This document shows, piece after piece, positions 45,034-53,338 of a stretch of DNA of 64,000 nt. Source of the DNA: Clostridia bacterium (GTDB lineage: Bacteria > Bacillota > Clostridia > Oscillospirales > Ruminococcaceae); contig RZZW01000013.1 of NCBI GenBank assembly GCA_009929695.1, positions 1-64,000 on the forward strand. Reading direction: 5' to 3'. Below the pieces are notes generated by a model. It searched no databases and was not told where the DNA came from. It saw nothing but the letters and a program-made list of their open reading frames with translations. A program made the position numbers and the translations under genes. Within the stretch, counting starts at the first letter, position 1. Each line of letters begins with the position of its first letter.

Positions 45034-46047
45034 ATGCAAAAATTACTTTTCATCACCACCGGCGGCACAATCGCGTGTGCGCCAACCGATAAAGGGCTTT
45101 CGCCGTCGATGTCGGGCATGGAGCTTTTGCGGCATTTACCCGAGCTTGAAAACATGTGCGAGGCTCACACGCTGCCGCTTTTCAGCATCGACAGCACCGA
45201 CATGACGCCGCGCCACTGGCTCGCCATCGCCGCCGCCATCGAGAAATATTATGATGACTACGACGGCTTCATCGTCTGCCACGGCACGGATACAATGTCC
45301 TATACCGCCGCCGCGCTGTCGTATTTAATCCAAAACAGCGCAAAGCCCATAGTTTTGACAGGCGCACAAAAGCCCATTTCGTTTGAAATAACAGACGCAA
45401 AACGCAACCTACGCGACAGCGTTATCTGTGCCACAGACGCGTCAAGCCACGACGTTATGCTCGTGTTCGACGGCAGAATTATCGCCGGAACGCGCGCCAA
45501 AAAAGAGAAAACCTACAGCTTCGACGCGTTCGTGAGCGTAAATTATCCCGCGCTCGGCAACGTGACCGACGACGGCATTATGTGGTTTATCCGCCCGCCC
45601 GAGCCATGCGGCGAGCCGATTTTTTATGATGAATTGAGCACAAGCGTATTTTGGCTAAAGCTTACACCGGGCATTGAGCCTGATATTCTGCCGCTGATTT
45701 TCGACAAATACGACTGCATCGCCGTTGAAAGCTTCGGCGTAGGCGGCGTTCCGCAAAGCATTGCGGATAAGCTCGAAGCGCTTTTTGCGTCGTATAAAAA
45801 AGGCGAAAAGCTGCTCGTGATGGCGACGCAGGTGCCGTACGAGGGCAGCAATATGGCGGTTTACGAGGTCGGCAGGCGGTTTAAGGACAAGCTGTGCTTT
45901 TTAGAAGCCCACGACATGACCCCCGAAGCCGTCTACACAAAGCTGATGTGGACCCTCGCCCAAACCGCCCTAACCTTTGAACAAAAACGCGATTTATTCT
46001 ACGCGCCGGTTAATTTCGACACACTGAAACGCGGTAAATCAAAATAA
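45034..46047 (+). CDS. ansA: L-asparaginase, type I (cytoplasmic)
   Basis: 337 aa. Hydrolyses asparagine to aspartate and ammonia. The first catalytic Thr lies in ITTGGTIACAP near residue 10 and the second in CHGTDTMSYTAAAL at about 86; LTGAQKPISFEITDAKRNLRD is also typical. No signal peptide, thus the cytoplasmic type. ATG 45034 has TTGAGGTAATATTC before it; a frame 23 codons longer would translate a repeat. Confidence 0.94.
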   Translation: MQKLLFITTGGTIACAPTDKGLSPSMSGMELLRHLPELENMCEAHTLPLFSIDSTDMTPRHWLAIAAAIEKYYDDYDGFIVCHGTDTMSYTAAALSYLIQNSAKPIVLTGAQKPISFEITDAKRNLRDSVICATDASSHDVMLVFDGRIIAGTRAKKEKTYSFDAFVSVNYPALGNVTDDGIMWFIRPPEPCGEPIFYDELSTSVFWLKLTPGIEPDILPLIFDKYDCIAVESFGVGGVPQSIADKLEALFASYKKGEKLLVMATQVPYEGSNMAVYEVGRRFKDKLCFLEAHDMTPEAVYTKLMWTLAQTALTFEQKRDLFYAPVNFDTLKRGKSK

Positions 46048-46071
46048 TTCGCATAATTTTACAACGCGCAC

Positions 46072-46150
46072 AGTAGGGCGGGGGCTTGCTCCCGCCCTAC
46101 GGTGTATCATAAATTTACGGCGCATTGTAGGGGCGCGCATTGCGCGTCCG
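46072..46150. repeat. family C palindromes
   Basis: gtagggcgggggcttgctcc joined to cccgccctacg, then gtaggggcgcgcattgcgcg. Lies between ansA and the MATE gene. Confidence 0.75.
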
Positions 46151-46202
46151 CTTAGTTCTGCACAAACTCACCACCCAAAAAAACTCAAACCCAGAGGTAC
46201 AA

Positions 46203-47531
46203 ATGAAAAACACTCTCGGCAAACGCTTCACCTTTTCATCGCTGATTCGATTTGCCTTACCAAATATTATAATGATGATTTTTCTGTCGATGTACACCAT
46301 TGTCGACGGCATGTTTATCTCGCGCTACGTCGGCACGCTTGCGCTTTCGGCGGTGAATATGTCATACCCGCTCAACTCGATAGAACTCGCGTTCGGCATC
46401 ATGCTCGCCACAGGCAGCAGCGCCGTCATCGCCATGCGCATGGGGCAGGGCAGGGCGCAGACAGCAAAAGAAAACTTCACCTTTGTCGTCCTCGTCGCAT
46501 TTTTGTCGGGCGTTTTGATAGCCGTGCTCGGCAATATTTTCATCGACGAACTGCTTCATATGTTAGGCGTGAGCGAATTACAACTCACTCTTTGCCGAGA
46601 TTACACCCGCGTGCTATTATCATTTTCTCCAATGTTTTTTCTGCAAACGGCCTTTCAAACTCTGTTCGTCACAGCGGGCAAGCCGCATCTTGGTCTTGTG
46701 CTGACGGTGCTCGCGGGCGTGTCAAATATTGTGCTCGATTATGTTTTCGTCGCCGTGTTTGGCTTCGGCGTAGTCGGCGCGGCAGTCGCCACAGGCATCG
46801 GCTACTGCGTGCCGGCGGTTATCGGGCTTGTCTATTTCGCCAAAAACAAAAGCGGAACCTTGTACTTTGTGCCATTTAAACCCGACTGGAAAATGATGCT
46901 CAAAACCTGCACAAATGGCTCGTCTGAGATGGTTACAAACGTTGCAAACGCCGTCACAACGTTTCTTTTCAACATGATTTTTATGCGCTATTACGGCGAG
47001 GACGGCGTCGCGGCGATAACGATAGTTTTGTATTTTCAGTTTGTTTTCACCGCGGTGTTCTTCGGCTTTTCAATGGGAGTAGCGCCGATTATCAGCTACA
47101 AATACGGCAGCGGCGACGCAAAACAGCTTAAAAAGCTTGTCCGCGACAGCCTGATTTTTATACTCATCTGCTCCGCCACGTCGTATCCATTATCACGCAT
47201 AATCATAGCGCCCGCTTTGGTGCTCTTCACCGATACAGCATCAACGGTGTACGACCTCACGCTCGCGGGCTTCCCGATTTTTGCCGTCAGCTTTCTTTTC
47301 ATGGGCGTCAGCTCCTTCGCATCGGCGCTTTTCACCGCGCTGTCAGACGGCAAGGTGTCCGCCATAATCTCATTTGCCCGCACATTTTTGTTTTTGGCAG
47401 GCGCAATAATCCTGCTCCCGATGCTCATAGGCGAACACGGCCTATGGCTCTCCGTCCCCGTCGCCGAGCTAGCCGGCCTAGCCGTCTCAATATTTTTCCT
47501 CCTGACAAAACGCCAAAAATATCACTATTGA
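46203..47531 (+). CDS. MATE-family multidrug/cation exporter
   Basis: 442 aa with about 12 membrane helices in two halves. Typical MATE features: SLIRFALPNIIMMIFLSMY near the N-terminus, VDGMFISRYVG, AFGIMLATGSSAVIAMRMGQG at the end of helix 2, and the second-half counterpart FGFSMGVAPIISYKYGSGD. Exports drugs or metabolites using Na+ or H+ gradients; substrate unknown. ATG 46203 is preceded by CCAGAGGTACAA. Confidence 0.92.
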   Translation: MKNTLGKRFTFSSLIRFALPNIIMMIFLSMYTIVDGMFISRYVGTLALSAVNMSYPLNSIELAFGIMLATGSSAVIAMRMGQGRAQTAKENFTFVVLVAFLSGVLIAVLGNIFIDELLHMLGVSELQLTLCRDYTRVLLSFSPMFFLQTAFQTLFVTAGKPHLGLVLTVLAGVSNIVLDYVFVAVFGFGVVGAAVATGIGYCVPAVIGLVYFAKNKSGTLYFVPFKPDWKMMLKTCTNGSSEMVTNVANAVTTFLFNMIFMRYYGEDGVAAITIVLYFQFVFTAVFFGFSMGVAPIISYKYGSGDAKQLKKLVRDSLIFILICSATSYPLSRIIIAPALVLFTDTASTVYDLTLAGFPIFAVSFLFMGVSSFASALFTALSDGKVSAIISFARTFLFLAGAIILLPMLIGEHGLWLSVPVAELAGLAVSIFFLLTKRQKYHY

Positions 47532-47592
47532 CGCGCCCCGATTTGTTTGATATAATATTAAAGCCGACAACCAAAAGCTGCCGACCCAACAC

Positions 47593-47792
47593 GGACAGGT
47601 ATCGAAGTGGTCATAACGGCTCTGATTCGAAATCATGTGACAAATCCTTAAAGTTGCATATTTCCTACATGGAGAAGTATCGAAGTGGTCATAACGGCCC
47701 TGACTCGAAATCATAAAATTTCGGGCGCGCCGATGGCATAAATTAAATATGGAGAGGTATCGAAGTGGTCATAACGGGGCTGACTCGAAATC
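47593..47792 (+). repeat. three orphan 5' halves of tRNA-Ser(CGA)
   Basis: 47593-47636, 47671-47713 and 47751-47792 each begin with a GGAnAnG acceptor strand, share tatcgaagtggtcataacgg and end after the anticodon loop (ctcgaaatc, or ttcgaaatc in the first), after which they diverge completely. The intact gene at 47942 has the same 5' half. They look like left-over junctions of earlier integrations with crossover in the anticodon stem-loop. The rest of 47532-47941 contains no gene. Confidence 0.8.
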
Positions 47793-47941
47793 CACTCGGT
47801 CAGTTGCCTTGAAAACACCGGAAACCATTGAGTTTCCGTGGGTTTGCGGGATTTTGAAAATTTAGCTTTTTACCGATTTCTACGGTTTTTCTACACTTTG
47901 CCTTGACTTCTACGCGGGGCTTGGTGTATTAAAATAAATAT

Positions 47942-48030
47942 GGAGGCGTATCGAAGTGGTCATAACGAGCCTGACTCGAAATCAGGTTGTCCTCACGGGC
48001 ACGTGAGTTCGAATCTCACCGCCTCCGCCA
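47942..48030 (+). tRNA. tRNA-Ser (anticodon CGA)
   Basis: 89 nt, cloverleaf complete: acceptor GGAGGCG/CGCCTCC, anticodon stem CCTGA/TCAGG with loop CTCGAAA, long variable arm as in class II tRNAs, T arm GTGAG-TTCGAAT-CTCAC, and encoded 3' GCCA. It marks the chromosome-element junction: the integrase gene starts its run about 160 bp further on. Confidence 0.96.
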
Positions 48031-48031
48031 T

Positions 48032-48077
48032 GAGCCTGTTTGCGGTCAATGTCCGCAACAGGCTCTTCCTTTTTTTG
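48032..48077 (+). terminator. intrinsic terminator after tRNA-Ser
   Basis: Arms GAGCCTGTTTGCGG and CCGCAACAGGCTC with a 7-base loop, followed by TTCCTTTTTTT. Confidence 0.85.
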
Positions 48078-48191
48078 CCTTTTATACGATCTCTTTTGAG
48101 GGCATTTTTTCTGCTTTTGTAGAAAACAGCTATGCCTGATCCCTTGCGCTATAAGGCTTTGCCAGATTCGGATAAAGCAGTCCGTAGAAAA

Positions 48192-49439
48192 TCAATTGGA
48201 CGATCCAAGTCCAGTAGGTTCAGCCACTCGGTTTCTTTCAAACATTCCATCCATAACCAAGCCGGATTCGATCTGTGCGTGGAAGTCCAGATGAGAGTAA
48301 ATGTCCGCTGTGGTCGAAAAGGTGCTGTGACCCAGCCATATCTGGATTTGCTTCATCGATATCCCATTTGCAAGCAGTAAGCTGGCGCATGAATGTCTTA
48401 AATCGTGGAACCGGATTTTTTTGAGGTCGGCTTTTTCAAGCACCCAGCTAAAGTGATCCGTTACATAATTAGGGCGCATGAGCTTGCCTGTTTGGTCGAG
48501 ACAGATGTAGTCGAGATAATCCCGGCAGTAAGAGCGTTTGAATAGCTTTCGGTACATTTCCTGCTTTTCTTTTTCTGCAAGCAGTAGCTTTTCCACCGAT
48601 GGCAGTAACGGAAGGGTGCGGAAGCTGGACTTGGTTTTCAGTACATCTTCACCGACCGCTATGGATTTGCCATCTACCGTGTCCTCAATCACCTTGTGCT
48701 TGATGGAGATGGTCTTTTGTTCAAGGTTAATTGCATCCCACTTTAATCCAAGGACTTCACTCCGGCGTAATCCGTAGTAAGCTGCCAGCTTCACGCAAAT
48801 CTCTAAGGGGTCATCGGATACTGCATCAAACAGTTTCATCATTTCCTCCGCGGAATAAAACTGAGCCTGATACATATTCTTCTTTGGCCTGTCTACCCGG
48901 TCAGCAGGGTTGCTGCCGATGATCTCTTTTTTCACTGCATTCTGTAGTGCTCTGCGGAGAACCGCGTGATAATGAATAACCGTATTCGGTGTGTGACCCT
49001 CATCAAAAATTGATTGATGGAAGTCCTGAATATGCTGTGGGGTGACCTCTCCCAATGTGATGTCCAGCTCGGTAAAGTACCGGCTGATTCGACCATCCAG
49101 CATGGTTTGATAGCCTTTAAATGTTGTTTTGGCTATCGTGGGCTTTGCTTGAATCAGCCATTTTTGGAGGTAGTCGGTAAACGGTACCTCCGCTTGAGGA
49201 TTGCGTTTGCCCTCGATTAGTTCTCTGGCTCGTTCCTCGGCTTCCCGACGCTCCTTTTCTTCCTGCTCCTGTTCGTATTCCAAACGGATCTGGTCAAAGG
49301 CTTTCTTCGCTTTCCTGTCGCTGGTTCCCGCTACCGGCAGTCCGGTGGGAATCCATTTGGTTTTTCTTTTGCCGTCTACTTTGATATAAAGGACGGCATA
49401 ATAAGTATTGTTTTTTTCTTGTAGGCAGCCTGTTATCAT
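48192..49439 (-). CDS. int: ICE tyrosine-type site-specific integrase
   Basis: 415 aa. N-terminal arm-binding domain (YYAVLYIKVDGKRKTKWIPTG), a charged linker, SAM-like core-binding domain and catalytic domain with the Arg in YYGLRRSEVLGLKW, HDLRHSCASLLLANG (HxxR), WLGHS and the Tyr nucleophile in ADIYSHL. ATG 49439 after AAAGGAGGATAACA. It points toward the tRNA-Ser gene, the likely attachment site, as is usual for tRNA-integrating elements. Confidence 0.94.
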   Translation of the reverse strand: MITGCLQEKNNTYYAVLYIKVDGKRKTKWIPTGLPVAGTSDRKAKKAFDQIRLEYEQEQEEKERREAEERARELIEGKRNPQAEVPFTDYLQKWLIQAKPTIAKTTFKGYQTMLDGRISRYFTELDITLGEVTPQHIQDFHQSIFDEGHTPNTVIHYHAVLRRALQNAVKKEIIGSNPADRVDRPKKNMYQAQFYSAEEMMKLFDAVSDDPLEICVKLAAYYGLRRSEVLGLKWDAINLEQKTISIKHKVIEDTVDGKSIAVGEDVLKTKSSFRTLPLLPSVEKLLLAEKEKQEMYRKLFKRSYCRDYLDYICLDQTGKLMRPNYVTDHFSWVLEKADLKKIRFHDLRHSCASLLLANGISMKQIQIWLGHSTFSTTADIYSHLDFHAQIESGLVMDGMFERNRVAEPTGLGSSN

Positions 49440-49588
49440 TGTTATCCTCCTTTGAAATAACAGCGTATTTGCCTACCATTGACAACATCACAATACCACA
49501 GAAAGCATGGGATAGCTACTGATTTGCGCGGAAGCAACCCAACGGATTTTTCTACGGTTTTGGGGTCAATAATAAGCAAAAAGCCATA

Positions 49589-49807
49589 TCAATCGATCTT
49601 GATATGGCACATTTCTTCACTCAGTAAATATTCAATGACGCATGCCTTGGGAATCTTATAGGTCCGCCCAATGCGAACGCTATGTATATCTTTTTCCGAA
49701 AGCAATTTATAAGCCAGTTTCCGGCTAATGCCGCCAAGCATTTCTCGCAATTGATTTACCTCGACTACATCGGGGTATTTTTCAAACATGGCTGTTTTGC
49801 TGCTCAT
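49589..49807 (-). CDS. xis: Excisionase-type small HTH protein
   Basis: 72 aa from ATG 49807 (GGGGGAGTTTTT upstream). MerR/HTH_17-like: VVEVNQLREMLGGISRKLAY, SVRIGRTYKIPKACVIEYL. Such proteins bend DNA at attachment sites and favour excision. Placed between mazF and int, as in many clostridial ICEs. Confidence 0.82.
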   Translation of the reverse strand: MSSKTAMFEKYPDVVEVNQLREMLGGISRKLAYKLLSEKDIHSVRIGRTYKIPKACVIEYLLSEEMCHIKID

Positions 49808-49823
49808 AAAAACTCCCCCTTCA

Positions 49824-50189
49824 TCAAAAAAACGCCGGACTAAGTCCGACGCTGATAATAAGTGCCTGATTGATTTCTTCCATCTCTTGTTGTCCCAGCC
49901 TGCCAACCCATTCCTGAAGCCGTGTCCGGTCGATGGTGCGTATCTGCTCCAGAAGTGCAAATGACTCCCTGGACAATCTGCCCGCTCCGGCAACAGCCGC
50001 ATGGGTGGGTAGGGGCTTTTTCGGCTTTCTGGTAATGGCGCAGACGATGGTGGTGGGGCTGTGGCGGTTGCCGATATCGTTTTGCAGGATAAGTACGGGA
50101 CGGATGCCCCCTTGTTCGCAGCCCACAACGGGGCTTAGGTCGGCATAGAAAATATCGCCGCGGCTGATGCCTTGCTTTATTGTGTTCAA
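49824..50189 (-). CDS. mazF: MazF/PemK-family endoribonuclease toxin
   Basis: 121 aa. ISRGDIFYADLSPVVGCEQGGIRPVLIL and SPTTIVCAITRKPKK are the family core (cited in parts). The start is taken as TTG 50189, eight bases after AGGAGG; a GTG three codons upstream overlaps the ribosome site. No MazE-like antitoxin gene is seen next to it; in these ICEs the gene often stands alone, and the excisionase-like gene only 16 bp downstream is its sole close partner. Confidence 0.85.
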   Translation of the reverse strand: MNTIKQGISRGDIFYADLSPVVGCEQGGIRPVLILQNDIGNRHSPTTIVCAITRKPKKPLPTHAAVAGAGRLSRESFALLEQIRTIDRTRLQEWVGRLGQQEMEEINQALIISVGLSPAFF

Positions 50190-50198
50190 ATTTTGCAC

Positions 50199-50769
50199 CT
50201 CCTTGGTTTTGAATTCCTTTGTATTTTCTTAATGACACAAATATAGGGATCGCCCTGCTGTAAAGAAGAGCGATCCCCATCGCTTCTGACATTAAGTCTT
50301 TTTTTGTAATAACGGTGCTTAATTCGACACTACTCCCCAAGCACTCTGTGCAGAGCATATGGTGCTTTGCACAATAAAGGCGATGGCCTGAACTGCGGAT
50401 GGCTTCACCGCATCATGGGAATCTCACCCCCGCCAGGATCTCTGCCGGCTGCCCTCATTGCGTGATCCCCCGGTCAGGGGGGGCTGTGACTGGACAGAAG
50501 TATCAATATAGGCTGACGGGATCATTGCGAGACAGGCGGCCACAGCCTGTTTTCCGGTCGGATGGGTACCGCTTTGCACCTTATTTGGCCGTCTTTGATA
50601 GGAGCAGAAAGAAACAAGCGAACAGAAAAATGAGTGATTTCGCTTTTCTTGCTGCCTGCCTACAGGTGGTCTTGGCGCATCCTCCGGGGTCGCTTTTCCT
50701 TTTCGGGGCTCGTCAGCTAATGTATTCAGGTCATCGGATATGAAATTTTCAAAGTACCATGGGGGAATA
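50199..50769. other. non-coding stretch of the ICE
   Basis: No convincing gene. A hairpin gggatcgccctgctg/agagcgatcccc lies at about 50247-50277 and could be a leader structure of mazF. A 120-codon frame on the minus strand (50424-50786) begins inside the sigma-gene terminator and lacks its own ribosome site, so it is not called. Confidence 0.5.
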
Positions 50770-50812
50770 AGAAAAAACCCCCTCACTACTAAGCCGATTT
50801 CATGAGGGGGTT
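50770..50812 (-). terminator. intrinsic terminator of the sigma-factor gene
   Basis: Minus strand arms AACCCCCTCA and TGAGGGGGTT followed by TTTTCTTATT; located just after the stop at 50826. Confidence 0.8.
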
Positions 50813-50825
50813 GAGCGGAATTATT

Positions 50826-51245
50826 TTAAATTTTCATAAGTTTCTTTAATTTGCCCAAAATCCTATGCCGACGGTCATTAATGGTTTTTTGCGGAATGCC
50901 AGTCATTTCAGCATATTGGCGTTCACTAATTGCTCGGAAAAATAGAGCATAGATGAGCTCCTGTTCCTCCCTGGCAAGCTGTGCAAGGCACTGGTAGAGC
51001 TTTTCCGAAATGAGCTTGTCCATGATCATATCCTCCACACGGGGAGAAACAAGGTCGGGAATCACATCCTCTCCATTGGTACCTTCCGTATCCAAGGCAC
51101 TGTAATAAAACACACTGTTTGCTGTATCCCTTTCTTCCAGATAAGTCTCACGGCGCTTCATGCGGTGATAGGTAAAATAGATTTCTTCGGTGACAGGGAC
51201 GAGTTTCCCCTGAACTTTGATTCGATACTCTTTCTTTTCTGACAT
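50826..51245 (-). CDS. ICE-encoded sigma-70-family factor (Tn916 Orf7-like)
   Basis: 139 aa. Residues about 80-135 form sigma region 4: LAREEQELIYALFFRAISE, QYAEMTGIPQKTINDRRHRIL with the HTH. The N-terminus (YRIKVQGKLVPVTEEIYFTYH) is the form usual in Tn916/Tn1549-like elements, where the protein helps to switch on excision and transfer genes. Confidence 0.87.
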   Translation of the reverse strand: MSEKKEYRIKVQGKLVPVTEEIYFTYHRMKRRETYLEERDTANSVFYYSALDTEGTNGEDVIPDLVSPRVEDMIMDKLISEKLYQCLAQLAREEQELIYALFFRAISERQYAEMTGIPQKTINDRRHRILGKLKKLMKI

Positions 51246-51400
51246 ATGGCTTGTCCTCCGTTTTCTGATTTTTGATGGCGAGTCAAAAGTCAGAAGCGGA
51301 GGAGAGCGACAGCGTGGAGTCGCTTCATTTATATAAAAAACAACGCCGAATTCCCCATATTTTGGGAAAATGGGTCGTTGTGTAGATTTTCTTGTCGAAA

Positions 51401-51447
51401 GAAAAAAGTCAGCACTTCGCCCATGGCAAAATACTGACTTTTTTAGA
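51401..51447. terminator. bidirectional hairpin terminator
   Basis: aaaaagtcagcacttcgccc pairs with the region ending atactgactttttt; T-runs on both strands. Separates the sigma gene from the riboswitch segment. Confidence 0.65.
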
Positions 51448-51463
51448 ATATAACTATGTAATT

Positions 51464-51646
51464 TTATGAATAGGAGGCGGTATGTACGGATTGTGCCGTT
51501 TCTATTTCCACCTCGAAAAGGGAATGCAGAACATACTCATACGGATACCTCTCTCGCCAGAGCACATAGCGAAAGCCGGTATCCTGATACCTGAAGCATC
51601 CGTTAAAAGCCGCAAAAGCCTGCCCTCTGATTGATAGAGGGCAGGC
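51464..51646 (-). pseudogene. possible gene remnant behind the third riboswitch
   Basis: A minus-strand frame ends at TAA 51464 and reads GFRYVLWRERYPYEYVLHSL and FEVEIETAQSVHTASYS, which looks protein-like, but no start codon lies downstream of the terminator hairpin. I do not recognise the family. It could be the C-terminal remnant of the gene once governed by the riboswitch, or chance. Confidence 0.3.
51608..51646 (-). terminator. terminator of the third c-di-GMP riboswitch
   Basis: Minus strand GCCTGCCCTCT and AGAGGGCAGGC with a 7-base loop, followed by TTTTGCGGCTTTT. It lies about 16 bases after the aptamer, the normal place for an expression platform. Confidence 0.75.
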
Positions 51647-51661
51647 TTCGCTTGACTTTCA

Positions 51662-51748
51662 GCAGCCAGACTATCATAGTGCCCTAAGACACCTTAGACT
51701 CTCGGCTTTGCGTCCCCACCTTTTGATGGGTTTGCCCTTGGCTCTATT
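51662..51748 (-). ncRNA. c-di-GMP-I (GEMM-I) riboswitch inside the ICE
   Basis: Minus-strand RNA: GGGCAAACCC, ATCAAAAGGTGGGGACGCAAAGCC (core GGGGACGCAAAGCC), GAGAGTCTAAGG, variable hairpin, ATAGTCTGGCTGC. P1 can form from AGCCA and TGGCT. All conserved positions of class I aptamers that I can recall are present. A strong terminator follows, yet no clear gene comes before the sigma factor 360 bp downstream. Confidence 0.88.
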
Positions 51749-51881
51749 TACTTTTGAATGTATTTTCTTTTTTTACTATTTAAGTTTCAGATAACTCTAT
51801 CTCACAAAAGCGATAACCGTTTTTCCTGAAAAATCATATTCCGATCGAAAGATCTTAATTACCCATGCAATAGTAGTTGTC

Positions 51882-52751
51882 CTATTCTCTGCTTCTAAAT
51901 TGTTTTTTTAGTTTGGATTCTTGTAAAAGATATTGTTTGTATGAGCCTGTCACTTGCGATTTCTTTTCGTCACTGACATACTGTAAAAAACACTTAAATA
52001 ATATTATCCATTCCTCATATGTTATTGCAGAGGTTTGATAATTTGATATTCCATGTCTTTTTCTCAATTCTTTTAATTGTCTGTAGGTAAAGATTCTTTT
52101 GGGAAAAACCTTGTTATTTTTATAGCAGTAACAAATGAAATCACGATATAACTCAAATTCTCTAATAGTAAATTCATCTACATTACGCTTTTGAATACGT
52201 AATAAAACAATATCAACATTTGGTCTTGGAGAAAAATTATTACGAGAAAATTGGTGCACAATCATCATATTAAATCTTGGCTTAAGCAAAAGAGATTTTA
52301 GCGTGGTTTCCATCGCCCCGCAATATTTCATTGCTGCCTGTTTTTGCAATATTAGATAAGTGTCAATGGGTGGATTTTTTGCTTGCGTAATCTTATTAAG
52401 AACATCAGATGTAATAAAAAACGGTATATTAGAAAAAATCTTATAGTTTCCTTCTGGTAAAGGCAATTCCATGAAGTCGCCAAAAAGCAAAGCACATCGT
52501 TTTTCATTCTCGAACTGTTTTTTTAGATACAATATGTTTTTTTCATCCAGCTCAACAGCAGTGACTCTGCAACCACGGTTAAGTAATGCTTTTGTTATGA
52601 TTCCTTTTCCTGCTCCAATATCAACTACTTCATCACTTGAATGGATGCTTGACTGTTGGAGTAATCTATTAATCAATCCTTCATTAATTAAGTAATTTTG
52701 AGAATAATGAATAGGTAGTGAATGATTAATCTCTCTATTATCGCCAGCCAA
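51882..52751 (-). CDS. erm: Erm-type 23S rRNA (adenine-N6)-dimethyltransferase
   Basis: 289 aa from TTG 52751 (GGAGGTGTTGTT upstream). SAM-binding motif I VDIGAGKGIITKAL, acidic loop VELDEKN, GDFMELPLP and catalytic motif IV SNIPFFITSDV; N-terminal HYSQNYLINEGLI. Methylates A2058 of 23S rRNA, giving resistance to macrolides, lincosamides and streptogramin B. I do not assign an erm class. Much more AT-rich than the ICE backbone, so a later acquisition. The gap upstream shows no clear leader peptide. Confidence 0.9.
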   Translation of the reverse strand: MAGDNREINHSLPIHYSQNYLINEGLINRLLQQSSIHSSDEVVDIGAGKGIITKALLNRGCRVTAVELDEKNILYLKKQFENEKRCALLFGDFMELPLPEGNYKIFSNIPFFITSDVLNKITQAKNPPIDTYLILQKQAAMKYCGAMETTLKSLLLKPRFNMMIVHQFSRNNFSPRPNVDIVLLRIQKRNVDEFTIREFELYRDFICYCYKNNKVFPKRIFTYRQLKELRKRHGISNYQTSAITYEEWIILFKCFLQYVSDEKKSQVTGSYKQYLLQESKLKKQFRSRE

Positions 52752-52862
52752 AACAACACCTCCATCCTGAACAAATATCTAAAATTGCTTAGCTGCAATA
52801 CAACTTATTATATTTTTAGCATACCATTCAGGGCTGGAAATTGAATCCTCCTTCTTATTTGG

Positions 52863-52905
52863 CAAAAAAAGAAGCGCCATAAGCTATTAACAGCTTAGGC
52901 GCTTT
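52863..52905 (-). terminator. intrinsic terminator between the HTH gene and erm
   Basis: Minus strand AGCGCCTAAGCT and AGCTTATGGCGCT around a short loop, followed by TCTTTTTTTG. Just downstream of the CD3324-like gene. Confidence 0.8.
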
Positions 52906-52909
52906 AGTG

Positions 52910-53185
52910 TTATTCAGTCGATTGTCGTGAATACACAATTTTCTGTATAGTTTTTTCTGCCAAAAAGTACTTTTGAGCTAATTCGGACACGGTTAATCCA
53001 TTTTGATGTTCAAGCCTTATTTGTTGGTTACGAGATGATACCAATTGCTTAGTGTCCGTATTGCTTCCCCATGATTTACGGCTATCCGCTTTTTTGGGAA
53101 TATAGACCTTAACACCGTCAACATATTCTTGGATTTGCTCGACAATCTCTTTTGGCAAAACGTCATATATATTAATATAGCTCAT
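52910..53185 (-). CDS. CD3324-like / Mor-type helix-turn-helix protein
   Basis: 91 aa from ATG 53185 (GGAG seven bases upstream). N-terminal YINIYDVLPKEIVEQIQEYV and KVYIPKKADSRKSWG, then an HTH with RLEHQNGLTVSELAQKYFLA and EKTIQKIVYSR. Resembles Mor/CD3324 family regulators found beside acquired genes in clostridia. Function unknown; it may regulate the adjacent resistance genes or be a passenger. Confidence 0.75.
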   Translation of the reverse strand: MSYINIYDVLPKEIVEQIQEYVDGVKVYIPKKADSRKSWGSNTDTKQLVSSRNQQIRLEHQNGLTVSELAQKYFLAEKTIQKIVYSRQSTE

Positions 53186-53338
53186 TTTGCATCTCCTAAT
53201 CACTCTATGTTATTTAGGATTAGCAAAGGCTATTTTTCAGTTGCTCACTTTTAGCGTGCAATAGCCCCTGCTATTGCACAGAAATAATTACTCCCATCGT
53301 AAATCTACCCTCCTTTACTCAATTTAGCATAGGCTGTT

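Noticed and set aside
47593-47792. Orphan tRNA halves read as a CRISPR-like array
   Set aside because: Only three units with unequal spacing; the repeat is clearly the 5' half of tRNA-Ser and no cas genes are present.
50424-50786. 120-codon minus-strand frame in the ICE
   Set aside because: Starts inside the terminator of the sigma gene and lacks a ribosome site; left as non-coding, although a short real gene starting further in cannot be excluded.
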